Assembly: GCA_963989385.1 (NCBI GenBank)
Contig: OZ022503.1
Coordinates: forward strand, 54,992,858-55,056,857
Source: Ctena decussata
Lineage: Eukaryota; Mollusca; Bivalvia; Lucinida; Lucinidae
Direction: 5' to 3'
DNA: 64,000 nucleotides
The notes under the pieces: model-generated
Databases searched by the model: none
What the model saw: the letters and a program-made list of their open reading frames with translations, nothing else
What the model was told of the DNA's origin: nothing
Translations under genes and position numbers: made by a program
Shown here: in pieces, positions 24,701-37,575 of the stretch
How positions within the stretch are numbered: the stretch's first letter is position 1
How the letters are laid out: each line of letters opens with the position of its first letter

Positions 24701-26617
24701 ACCTTATGCCTGACCTTACATTTATTGCGTCGATTCAACCCCATGAAGTTGAACCAACGGTGATTCAATTTGAGCAAATATTTGGCAAGTTTTATCATCT
24801 GAGTCTACCTTATGCCTGACCTTACATTTACCTTATGCCTGACCTTACATTTATTGCGTCGATTCAACCCCATGAAGTTGAACCAACGGTGATTCAATTT
24901 AAGCAAATATTTGGCAAGTTTTATTATCTGAGTCTACCTTATGCCTGACCTTACATTTACCTTATGCCTGACCTTACATTTATTGCGTCGATTCAACCCC
25001 ATGAAGTTGAATGAACAGTGATTCAATTTGAGCAAATATTAGGCAAGTTTTATCATCTGAGTCTACCTTATGCCTGACCTTACATTTACCTAATGCCTGA
25101 CCTTACATTTATTGCGTCGATTCAACCCCATGAAGTTGAACAAACGGTGATTCAATTTGAGCAAATATTTGGCAAGTTTTATCATCTGAGTCTACCTTAT
25201 GCCTGACCTTACATTTACCTTATGCCTGACCTTACATTTATTGCGTCGATTCAACCCCATGAAGTTGAATGAACAGTGATTCAATTTGAGCAAATATTTG
25301 GCAAGTTTTATCATCTGAGTCTACCTTATGCCTGACCTTACATTTACCTTATGCCTGACCTTACATTTATTGCGTCGATTCAACCCCATGAAGTTGAACC
25401 AACGGTGATTCAATTTAAGCAAATATTTGGCAAGTTTTATTATCTGAGTCTACCTTATGCCCGACCTTACATTTACCTTATGCCTGACCTTACATTTATT
25501 GCGTAAATTCAACCCCATGAAGTTGAATGAACAGTGATTCAATTTGAGCAAATATTTGGCAAGTTTTATCATCTGAGTCTACCTTATGCCTGACGTTACA
25601 TTTACCTAATGCCTGACCTTACATTTATTGCGTCGATTCAACCCCATGAAGTTGAACCAACGTTGATTTAATTTAAGCAAATATTTGGCAAGTTTTATCA
25701 TCTGAGTCTACCTTATGCCTGACCTTACATTTACCTAATGCCTGACCTTACATTTATTGCGTCGATTCAACCCCATGAAGTTGAACCAAAGGTGATTCAA
25801 TTTAAGCAAATATTTGGCAAGTTTTATCATCTGAGTCTACCTTATGCCTGACCTTACATTTACCTTATGCAGGACCTTACATTTATTGCGTCGATTCAAC
25901 CCCATGAAGTTGAACCAACGGTGATTCAATTTAAGCAAATATTTGGCAAGTTTTATTATCTGAGTCTACCTTATGCATGACCTTACATTTACCTTATGCC
26001 TGACCTTACATTTATTGCGTCGATTCAACCCCATGAAGTTGAACCAACGGTGATTCAATTTGAGCAAATATTTAGCAAGTTTTATCATCTGAGTCTACCT
26101 TATGCCTGACCTTACATTTACCTTATGCCTGACATTACATTTATTGCGTCGATTCAACCCCATGAAGTTGAACCAACGGTGATTCAATTTGAGCAAATAT
26201 TTGGCAAGTTTTATCATCTGAGTCTACCTTATGCCTGACCTTACATTTACCTTATGCCTGACCTTACATTTATTGCGTCGATTCAACCCCATGAAGTTGA
26301 ATGAACAGTGATTCAATTTGAGCAAATATTTGGCAAGTTTTATCATCTGAGTCTACCTTATGCCTGACCTTACATTTACCTAATGCCTGACCTTACATTT
26401 ATTGCGTCGATTCAACCCCATGAAGTTGAACCAACGGTGATTCAATTTGAGCAAATATTTGGCAAGTTTTATCATCTGAGTCTACCTTATGCCTGACCTT
26501 ACATTTACCTTATGCCTGACCTTACATTTATTGCGTCGATTCAACCCCATGAAGTTGAATGAACAGTGATTCAATTTGAGCAAATATTTGGCAAGTTTTA
26601 TCATCTGAGTCTACCTT
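15782..26617 (+). repeat. A array 3: 84 monomers, internally duplicated
   Basis: The run is 10,836 bp, exactly 84 x 129, and is the longest between two blocks. It consists of 14 monomers (15782-17587), a 36-monomer segment (17588-22231) and a 34-monomer near-copy of that segment (22232-26617). Matching private variants lie 4644 bp apart (36 x 129): atttcgcaag, gcggcgattcattccc, gcctgagctt, gattaaatttgag, acctaacattta, catgaaattgaac and gttttaccatc. After the copy loses two monomers (near 24930-24980 relative to about 20290-20550) the offset becomes 4386 bp, as shown by aatattaggc, atgcaggacc and atatttagcaag. Confidence 0.9.
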
Positions 26618-28356
26618 ATGCCTGACCTTACATTTATTGCAACTCATTTATGCGAAGGAAATCAAGAGACAGCAAATATTGAACCAGTTTCACCTGAGTC
26701 TACCTTATGCCTGACTTTACATTTACTGCAATTCATTTGTGAGAAAGAAATCAACCAATCACAAAACAACCTAACTCAGCTTAACATACCTTTTATTTTG
26801 ACAAGTGTAGGACAGGGGAAGAAAGAAACCAAAGGGGTGGACGCGTCCCGCACACAACGGTCAATCAACACTGAATCAACATCGATTCAATGTCATGGGG
26901 CGTTGACTCAACGTCGATTCAATGTTGACCTAACGTCATATGCATCCAGACAAATATTCCGCAAGTTTCATCTGAGTCTACCTTATGCCTGACCTTACAT
27001 TTATTGCAACTCATTTATGCGAAGGAAATCAACAAATCACAAAACAAACTAACTCAGCTTAACATACCTTTTATTTTGACACTTGTAGGACAGGGGAAGA
27101 GAGAAACCAAAGGGGTGGACGTGTCCCGCACACAACGGTCAATCAACACTGAATCAACGTTGATTCAATGTCATGGGGCGTTGATTCAACGTCGATTCAA
27201 TGTTGACCTAACGTCATATGCCTCCAGACAAATATTCCGCAAGTTTCATCTGAGTCTACCTTATGCCTGACCTTACATTTATTGCAACTCATTTGTGCGA
27301 AGGAAATCAACCAATCACAAAACAAACTAACTCAGCTAAACATATCTTTTATTTTGACACTTGTAGGACAGCGGAAGAGAGAAACCAAAGGGATGGACAC
27401 GTCCCCCACACAACGGTCAATCAACACTGAATCAACGTTGATTCAATGTCATGGGGCGTTGACTCAACGTCGAATCAATGTTGACCTAACGTCATATGCC
27501 TCCAGACAAATATTCCGCAAGTTTCATCTGAGTCTACCTTATGCCTGACCTTACATTTATTGCAACTCATTTGTGCGAAGGAAATCAACCAATCACAAAA
27601 CAAACTAACTCAGCTTAACATACCTTTTATTTTGACACTTGTAGGACAGGGGAAGAGAGAAACCAAAGGGGTGGACGGGTCCCGCACACAACGGTCAATC
27701 AACACTGAAGCAACGTCGATTCAATGTCATGGGGCATTGACTCAACGTCGATTCAATGTTGACCTAACGTCATATGCCTCAAAACAAATATTCCACAAGT
27801 TTCATCTGAGTCTACCTTATGCCTGACCTTACATTTATTGCAACTCATTTGTGCGAAGGAAATCAACCAATCACAAAACAAACTAACTCAGCTTAACATA
27901 CCTTTTATTTTGACACTTGTAGGACAGGGGAAGAGAGAAACCAAAGGGGTGGACGGGTCCCGCACACAACGGTCAATCAACACTGAAGCAACGTCGATTC
28001 AATGTCATGGGGCGTTGACTCAACGTCGATTCAATGTTGACCTAACGTCATATGCCTCAAAACAAATATTCCACAAGTTTCATCTGAGTCTACCTTATGC
28101 CTGACTTTACATTTATTGCAACTAGTTTGTGAGAAGGAAATCAAAGAATACTTACGTTTTTGTTCAGCTCCCACACTCCCCTTCCTCATAGTATCTGAAA
28201 ATGGAAAAAACAAAATCACCAAAAGAAGTCCAACACTCTTAGGTTATAAAGCAACTATTATCACATGACATAACCAATCACAATACAAACTAACCGAGAT
28301 TAACTTACTATTAGAGACAGAGCAAATATTGGGCAAGTTCCACCTGAGTCTACCTT
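26618..28356 (+). repeat. B block 4
   Basis: The head is 26618-26706, the B units start at 26707, 26985, 27263, 27541 and 27819, and the tail is 28097-28356. B4 has ggggcattgactc near 27731, and the tail ends caagttccacctgag where the others have caagtttcacctgag. Confidence 0.93.
28145..28273 (-). other. Exon-like 129-bp insert in B block 4 tail
   Basis: The core is 28156-28194, identical in its splice-like signals and reading frame to the majority form. Confidence 0.55.
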
Positions 28357-31192
28357 ATGCCTGACCTTACATTTACCTTATGCCTGACCTTACATTTATT
28401 GCGTCGATTCAACCCCATGAAGTTGAACCAACGGTGATTCAATTTGAGCAAATATTTGGCAAGTTTTATCATCTGAGTCTACCTTATGCCTGACCTTACA
28501 TTTACCTTATGCCTGACCTTACATTTATTGCGTCGATTCAACCCCATGAAGTTGAATGAACAGTGATTCAATTTGAGCAAATATTTGGCAAGTTTTATCA
28601 TCTGAGTCTACCTTATGCCTGACGTTACATTTAGCTTATGCCTGACCTTACATTTATTGCGTCGATTCAACCCCATGAAGTTGAACCAACGTTGATTTAA
28701 TTTAAGCAAATATTTGGCAAGTTTTATCATCTGAGTGTACCTTATGCCTGACCTTACATTTACCTAATGCCTGACCTTACATTTATTGCGTCGATTCAAC
28801 CCCATGAAGTTGAATGAACAGTGATTCAATTTGAGCAAATATTTGGCAAGTTTTATCATCTGAGTCTACCTTATGCCTGACCTTACATTTACCTTATGCC
28901 TGACCTTACATTTATTGCGTCAATTCAACCCCATGAAGTTGAACCAACGGTGATTCAATTTAAGCAAATATTTGGCAAGTTTTATTATCTGAGTCTACCT
29001 TATGCCTGACCTTACATTTACCTTATGCCTGACCTTACATTTATTGCGTCGATTCAACCCCATGAAGTTGAACCAACGGTGATTCAATTTAAGCAAATAT
29101 TTGGCAAGTTTTATTATCTGAGTCTACCTTATGCCTGACCTTACATTTACCTTATGCCTGACCTTACATTTATTGCGTCGATTCAACCCCATGAAGTTGA
29201 ACCAACGGTGATTCAATTTAAGCAAATATTTGGCAAGTTTTATCATCTGAGTCTACCTTATGCCTGACCTTACATTTACCTTATGCCTGACCTTACATTT
29301 ATTGCGTCGATTCAACCCCATGAAGTTGAACAAACAGTGATTCAATTTGAGCAAATATTTGGCAAGTTTTATCATCTGAGTCTACCTTATGCCTGACCTT
29401 ACATTTACCTTATGCCTGACCTTACATTTATTGCGTCGATTCAACCCCATGAAGTTGAACCAACGGTGATTCAATTTAAGCAAATATTTGGCAAGTTTTA
29501 TTATCTGAGTCTACCTTATGCCTGACCTTACATTTACCTTATGCCTGAATTTTCATTTATTGCGTCGATTCAACCCCATGAAGTTGAATGAACAGTGATT
29601 CAATTTGAGCAAATATTTGGCAAGTTTTATCATCTGAGTACCTTATGCCTGACCTTACATTTACCTTATGCCTGACCTTACATTTATTGCGTCGATTCAA
29701 CCCCATGAAGTTGAATGAACAGTGATTCAATTTGAGCAAATATTTGGCAAGTTTTATCATCTGAGTCTACCTTATGCCTGACCTTACATTTACCTAATGC
29801 CTGACCTTACATTTATTGCGGCGATTCATTCCCATGAAGTTGAACAAACGGTGATTCAATTTGAGCAAATATTTGGCAAGTTTTATCATCTGAGTCTACC
29901 TTATGCCTGACCTTACATTTACCTTATGCCTGACCTTACATTTATTGCGTCGATTCAACCCCATGAAGTTGAATGAACAGTGATTCAATTTGAGCAAATA
30001 TTTGGCAAGTTTTACCATCTGAGTCTACCTTATGCCTGACCTTACATTTACCTTATGCCTGACCTTACATTTATTGCGTCGATTCAACCCCATGAAGTTG
30101 AACCAACGGTGATTCAATTTAAGCAAATATTTGGCAAGTTTTATTATCTGAGTCTACCTTATGCCTGACCTTACATTTACCTTATGCCTGACCTTACATT
30201 TATTGCGTCGATTCAACCCCATGAAGTTGAATGAACAGTGATTCAATTTGAGCAAATATTAGGCAAGTTTTATCATCTGAGTCTACCTTATGCCTGACCT
30301 TACATTTACCTAATGCCTGACCTTACATTTATTGCGTCGATTCAACCCCATGAAGTTGAACAAACGGTGATTCAATTTGAGCAAATATTTGGCAAGTTTT
30401 ATCATCTGAGTCTACCTTATGCCTGACCTTACATTTACCTTATGCCTGACCTTACATTTATTGCGTCGATTCAACCCCATGAAGTTGAATGAACAGTGAT
30501 TCAATTTGAGCAAATATTTGACAAGTTTTATCATCTGAGTCTACCTTATGCCTGACCTTACATTTACCTTATGCCTGACCTTACATTTATTGCGTCGATT
30601 CAACCCCATGAAGTTGAACCAACGGTGATTCAATTTAAGCAAATATTTGGCAAGTTTTATTATCTGAGTCTACCTTATGCCCGACCTTACATTTACCTTA
30701 TGCCTGACATTACATTTATTGCGTCGATTCAACCCCATGAAGTTGAACCAACGGTGATTCAATTTGAGCAAATATTTGGCAAGTTTTATCATCTGAGTCT
30801 ACCTTATGCCTGACCTTACATTTACCTTATGCCTGACCTTACATTTATTGCGTCGATTCAACCCCATGAAGTTGAATGAACAGTGATTCAATTTGAGCAA
30901 ATATTTGGCAAGTTTTATCATCTGAGTCTACCTTATGGCTGACCTTACATTTACCTAATGCCTGACCTTACATTTATTGCGTCGATTCAACCCCATGAAG
31001 TTGAACCAACGGTGATTCAATTTGAGCAAATATTTGGCAAGTTTTATCATCTGAGTCTACCTTATGCCTGACCTTACATTTACCTTATGCCTGACCTTAC
31101 ATTTATTGCGTCGATTCAACCCCATGAAGTTGAATGAACAGTGATTCAATTTGAGCAAATATTTGGCAAGTTTTATCATCTGAGTCTACCTT
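28357..31192 (+). repeat. A array 4: 22 monomers, shortest run
   Basis: The run is 2836 bp, which is 22 x 129 minus the two bases lost in ctgagtacctt near 29636. The loss of CT there shifts a minus-strand frame and yields a spurious 67-codon ORF. Near 30678-30712 a cccgacc monomer is joined directly to a cctgacattac monomer. In array 8 the same two markers lie 668 bp apart (5 x 129 + 23), so five monomers were removed cleanly here. This join creates an 80-codon plus frame (30571-30813) that is not a gene. Confidence 0.9.
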
Positions 31193-32931
31193 ATGCCTGA
31201 CCTTACATTTATTGCAACTCATTTATGCGAAGGAAATCAAGAGACAGCAAATATTGAACCAGTTTCACCTGAGTCTACCTTATGCCTGACTTTACATTTA
31301 CTGCAATTCATTTGTGAGAAAGAAATCAACCAATCACAAAACAACCTAACTCAGCTTAACATACCTTTTATTTTGACAAGTGCAGGACAGGGGAAGAAAG
31401 AAACCAAAGGGGTGGACGCGTCCCGCACACAACGGTCAATCAACACTGAATCAACATCGATTCAATGTCATGGGGCGTTGACTCAACGTCGATTCAATGT
31501 TGACCTAACGTCATATGCATCCAGACAAATATTCCGCAAGTTTCATCTGAGTCTACCTTATGCCTGACCTTACATTTATTGCAACTCATTTATGCGAAGG
31601 AAATCAACAAATCACAAAACAAACTAACTCAGCTTAACATACCTTTTATTTTGACACTTGTAGGACAGGGGAAGAGAGAAACCAAAGGGGTGGACGTGTC
31701 CCGCACACAACGGTCAATCAACACTGAATCAACGTTGATTCAATGTCATGGGGCGTTGATTCAACGTCGATTCAATGTTGACCTAACGTCATATGCCTCC
31801 AGACAAATATTCCGCAAGTTTCATCTGAGTCTACCTTATGCCTGACCTTACATTTATTGCAACTCATTTGTGCGAAGGAAATCAACCAATCACAAAACAA
31901 ACTAACTCAGCTAAACATATCTTTTATTTTGACACTTGTAGGACAGCGGAAGAGAGAAACCAAAGGGATGGACACGTCCCCCACACAACGGTCAATCAAC
32001 ACTGAATCAACGTTGATTCAATGTCATGGGGCGTTGACTCAACGTCGAATCAATGTTGACCTAACGTCATATGCCTCCAGACAAATATTCCGCAAGTTTC
32101 ATCTGAGTCTACCTTATGCCTGACCTTACATTTATTGCAACTCATTTGTGCGAAGGAAATCAACCAATCACAAAACAAACTAACTCAGCTTAACATACCT
32201 TTTATTTTGACACTTGTAGGACAGGGGAAGAGAGAAACCAAAGGGGTGGACGGGTCCCGCACACAACGGTCAATCAACACTGAAGCAACGTCGATTCAAT
32301 GTCATGGGGCATTGACTCAACGTCGATTCAATGTTGACCTAACGTCATATGCCTCAAAACAAATATTCCACAAGTTTCATCTGAGTCTACCTTATGCCTG
32401 ACCTTACATTTATTGCAACTCATTTGTGCGAAGGAAATCAACCAATCACAAAACAAACTAACTCAGCTTAACATACCTTTTATTTTGACACTTGTAGGAC
32501 AGGGGAAGAGAGAAACCAAAGGGGTGGACGGGTCCCGCACACAACGGTCAATCAACACTGAAGCAACGTCGATTCAATGTCATGGGGCGTTGACTCAACG
32601 TCGATTCAATGTTGACCTAACGTCATATGCCTCAAAACAAATATTCCACAAGTTTCATCTGAGTCTACCTTATGCCTGACTTTACATTTATTGCAACTAG
32701 TTTGTGAGAAGGAAATCAAAGAATACTTACGTTTTTGTTCAGCTCCCACACTCCCCTTCCTCATAGTATCTGAAAATGGAAAAAACAAAATCACCAAAAG
32801 AAGTCCAACACTCTTAGGTTATAAAGCAACTATTATCACATGACATAACCAATCACAATACAAACTAACCGAGATTAACTTACTATTAGAGACAGAGCAA
32901 ATATTGGGCAAGTTTCACCTGAGTCTACCTT
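31193..32931 (+). repeat. B block 5
   Basis: The head is 31193-31281, the B units start at 31282, 31560, 31838, 32116 and 32394, and the tail is 32672-32931. B1 has gacaagtgcagg, shared only with block 9. B4 has ggggcattgactc, as in block 4. Confidence 0.93.
32720..32848 (-). other. Exon-like 129-bp insert in B block 5 tail
   Basis: The core is 32731-32769, in the majority form with both splice-like signals intact. Confidence 0.55.
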
Positions 32932-35900
32932 ATGCCTGACCTTACATTTACCTTATGCCTGACCTTACATTTATTGCGTCGATTCAACCCCATGAAGTTG
33001 AACCAAAGGTGATTCAATTTGAGCAAATATTTGGCAAGTTTTATCATCTGAGTCTACCTTATGCCTGACCTTACATTTACCTTATGCCTGACCTTACATT
33101 TATTGCGTCGATTCAACCCCATGAAGTTGAATGAACAGTGATTCAATTTGAGCAAATATTTGGCAAGTTTTATCATCTGAGTCTACCTTATGCCTGACGT
33201 TACATTTACCTTATGCCTGACCTTACATTTATTGCGTCGATTCAACCCCATGAAGTTGAACCAAAGGTGATTCAATTTGAGCAAATATTTGGCAAGTTTT
33301 ATCATCTGAGTCTACCTTATGCCTGACCTTACATTTACCTTATGCCTGACCTTACATTTATTGCGTCGATTCAACCCCATGAAGTTGAATGAACAGTGAT
33401 TCAATTTGAGCAAATATTTGGCAAGTTTTATCATCTGAGTCTACCTTATGCCTGACGTTACATTTAGCTTATGCCTGACCTTACATTTATTGCGTCGATT
33501 CAACCCCATGAAGTTGAACCAACGTTGATTTAATTTAAGCAAATATTTGGCAAGTTTTATCATCTGAGTCTACCTTATGCCTGACCTTACATTTACCTTA
33601 TGCCTGACCTTACATTTATTGCGTCGATTCAACCCCATGAAGTTGAACCAACGGTGATTCAATTTAAGCAAATATTTGGCAAGTTTTATCATCTGAGTCT
33701 ACCTTATGCCTGACCTTACATTTACCTTATGCCTGAATTTACATTTATTGCGTCGATTCAACCCCATGAAGTTGAACCAACGGTGATTCAATTTAAGCAA
33801 ATATTTGGCAAGTTTTATTATCTGAGTCTACCTTATGCCTGACCTTACATTTACCTTATGCCTGACCTTACATTTATTGCGTCGATTCAACCCCATAAAG
33901 TTGAACCAACGGTGATTCAATTTAAGCAAATATTTGGCAAGTTTTATCATCTGAGTCTACCTTATGTCTGACCTTACATTTACCTTATGCCTGAATTTAC
34001 ATTTATTGCGTCGATTCAACCCCATGAAGTTGAACCAACGGTGATTCAATTTAAGCAAATATTTGGCAAGTTTTATCATCTGAGTCTACCTTATGCCTGA
34101 CCTTACATTTACCTTATGCCTGACCTTACATTTATTGCGTCGATTCAACCCCATGAAGTTGAACAAACAGTGATTCAATTTGAGCAAATATTTGGCAAGT
34201 TTTATCATCTGAGTCTACCTTATGCCTGACCTTACATTTACCTTATGCCTGACCTTACATTTATTGCGTCGATTCAACCCCATGAAGTTGAACCAACGGT
34301 GATTCAATTTAAGCAAATATTTGGCAAGTTTTATTATCTGAGTCTACCTTATGCCTGACCTTACATTTACCTTATGCCTGACCTTACATTTATTGCGTCG
34401 ATTCAACCCCATGAAGTTGAATGAACAGTGATTCAATTTGAGCAAATATTTGGCAAGTTTTATCATCTGAGTCTACCTTATGCCTGACCTTACATTTACC
34501 TTATGCCTGACCTTACATTTATTGCGTCGATTCAACCCCATGAAGTTGAATCAACAGTGATTCAATTTGAGCAAATATTTGGCAAGTTTTATCATCTGAG
34601 TTTACCTTATGCCTGACCTTACATTTACCTAATGCCTGACCTTACATTTATTGCGGCGATTCAACCCCATGAAGTTGAACAAACGGTGATTCAATTTGAG
34701 CAAATATTTGGCAAGTTTTATCATCTGAGTCTACCTTATGCCTGACCTTACATTTACCTTATGCCTGACCTTACATTTATTGCGTCGATTCAACCCCATG
34801 AAGTTGAATGAACAGTGATTCAATTTGAGCAAATATTTGGCAAGTTTTATCATCTGAGTCTACCTTATGCCTGACCTTACATTTACCTTATGCCTGACCT
34901 TACATTTATTGCGTCGATTCAACCCCATGAAGTTGAACCAACGGTGATTCAATTTAAGCAAATATTTGGCAAGTTTTATTATCTGAGTCTACCTTATGCC
35001 CGACCTTACATTTACCTTGTGCCTGACCTTACATTTATTGCGTAAATTCAACCCCATGAAGTTGAATGAACAGTGATTCAATTTGAGCAAATATTTGGCA
35101 AGTTTTATCATCTGAGTCTACCTTATGCCTGACGTTACATTTACCTAATGCCTGACCTTACATTTATTGCGTCGATTCAACCCCATGAAGTTGAACCAAC
35201 GTTGATTTAATTTAAGCAAATATTTGGCAAGTTTTATCATCTGAGTCTACCTTATGCCTGACCTTACATTTACCTAATGCCTGACCTTACATTTATTGCG
35301 TCGATTCAACCCCATGAAGTTGAACCAACGGTGATTCAATTTAAGCAAATATTTGGCAAGTTTTATCATCTGAGTCTACCTTATGCCTGACCTTACATTT
35401 ACCTTATGCCTGACCTTACATTTATTGCGTCGATTCAACCCCATGACGTTGAACCAACGGTGATTCAATTTAAGCAAATATTTGGCAAGTTTTATTATCT
35501 GAGTCTACCTTATGCCTGACCTTACATTTACCTTATGCCTGACCTTACATTTATTGCGTCGATTCAACCCCATGAAGTTGAACCAACGGTGATTCAATTT
35601 GAGCAAATATTTGGCAAGTTTTATCATCTGAGTCTACCTTATGCCTGACCTTACATTTACCTTATGCCTGACCTTACATTTATTGCGTAGATTCAACCCC
35701 ATGAAGTTGAACCAACGGTGATTCAATTTAAGCAAATATTTGGCAAGTTTTATCATCTGAGTCTACCTTATGCCTGACCTTACATTTACCTTATGCCTGA
35801 CCTTACATTTATTGCGTCGATTCAACCCCATGAAGTTGAATGAACAGTGATTCAATTTGAGCAAATATTTGGCAAGTTTTATCATCTGAGTCTACCTTAT

Positions 35901-37575
35901 GCCTGACCTTACATTTACCTAATGCCTGACCTTACATTTATTGCGTCGATTCAACCCCATGAAGTTGAACCAACGGTGATTCAATTTGAGCAAATATTTG
36001 GCAAGTTTTATCATCTGAGTCTACCTTATGCCTGACCTTACATTTACCTTATGCCTGACCTTACATTTATTGCGTCGATTCAACCCCATGAAGTTGAATG
36101 AACAGTGATTCAATTTGAGCAAATATTTGGCAAGTTTTATCATCTGAGTCTACCTTATGCCTGACCTTACATTTACCTTATGCCTGACCTTACATTTATT
36201 GCGTCGATTCAACCCCATGAAGTTGAACCAACGGTGATTCAATTTAAGCAAATATTTGGCAAGTTTTATTATCTGAGTCTACCCTATGCCCGACCTTACA
36301 TTTACCTTGTGCCTGACCTTACATTTATTGCGTAAATTCAACCCCATGAAGTTAAATGAACAGTGATTCAATTTGAGCAAATATTTGGCAAGTTTTATCA
36401 TCTGAGTCTACCTTATGCCTGACGTTACATTTACCTAATGCCTGACCTTACATTTATTGCGTCGATTCAACCCCATGAAGTTGAACCAACGTTGATTTAA
36501 TTTAAGCAAATATTTGGCAAGTTTTATCATCTGAGTCTACCTTATGCCTGACCTTACATTTACCTAATGCCTGACCTTACATTTATTGCGTCGATTCAAC
36601 CCCATGAAGTTGAACCAACGGTGATTCAATTTAAGCAAATATTTGGCAAGTTTTATCATCTGAGTCTACCTTATGCCTGACCTTACATTTACCTTATGCC
36701 TGACCTTACATTTATTGCGTCGATTCAACCCCATGACGTTGAACCAACGGTGATTCAATTTAAGCAAATATTTGGCAAGTTTTATTATCTGAGTCTACCT
36801 TATGCCTGACCTTACATTTACCTTATGCCTGACCTTACATTTATTGCGTCGATTCAACCCCATGAAGTTGAACCAACGGTGATTCAATTTGAGCAAATAT
36901 TTGGCAAGTTTTATCATCTGAGTCTACCTTATGCCTGACCTTACATTTACCTTATGCCTGACCTTACATTTATTGCGTAGATTCAACCCCATGAAGTTGA
37001 ACCAACGGTGATTCAATTTAAGCAAATATTTGGCAAGTTTTATCATCTGAGTCTACCTTATGCCTGACCTTACATTTACCTTATGCCTGACCTTACATTT
37101 ATTGCGTCGATTCAACCCCATGAAGTTGAACAAAGGGTGATTCAATTTAAGCAAATATTTGGCAAGTTTTATCATCTGAGTCTACCTTATGCCTGACCTT
37201 ACATTTACCTAATGCCTGACCTTACATTTATTGCGTCGATTCAACCCCATGAAGTTGAACCAACGGTGATTCAATTTGAGCAAATATTTGGCAAGTTTTA
37301 TCATCTGAGTCTACCTTATGCCTGACCTTACATTTACCTTATGCCTGACCTTACATTTATTGCGTCGATTCAACCCCATGAAGTTGAATGAACAGTGATT
37401 CAATTTGAGCAAATATTTGGCAAGTTTTATCATCTGAGTCTACCTTATGCCTGACCTTACATTTACCTTATGCCTGACCTTACATTTATTGCGTCGATTC
37501 AACCCCATGAAGTTGAATGAACAGTGATTCAATTTGAGCAAATATTTGGCAAGTTTTATCATCTGAGTCTACCTT
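32932..37575 (+). repeat. A array 5: 36 monomers with two internal duplications
   Basis: The run is 4644 bp (36 x 129). The first two monomers after the block are repeated once: the aaccaaaggt form recurs at 33001 and 33259, 258 bp apart. Further right, a 10-monomer segment of 1290 bp is tandemly doubled (about 34870-36159 and 36160-37449). Private markers matching at that offset are accttgtgcc, cgtaaattca (35041 and 36331), catgacgttg and gcgtagattc. Confidence 0.9.

Noticed and set aside
30571..30813. 80-codon plus and 83-codon minus frames spanning two A monomers
   Set aside because: They arise where a single substitution or deletion removes the stop that almost every monomer carries. The 129-bp period being a multiple of three makes such frames easy.
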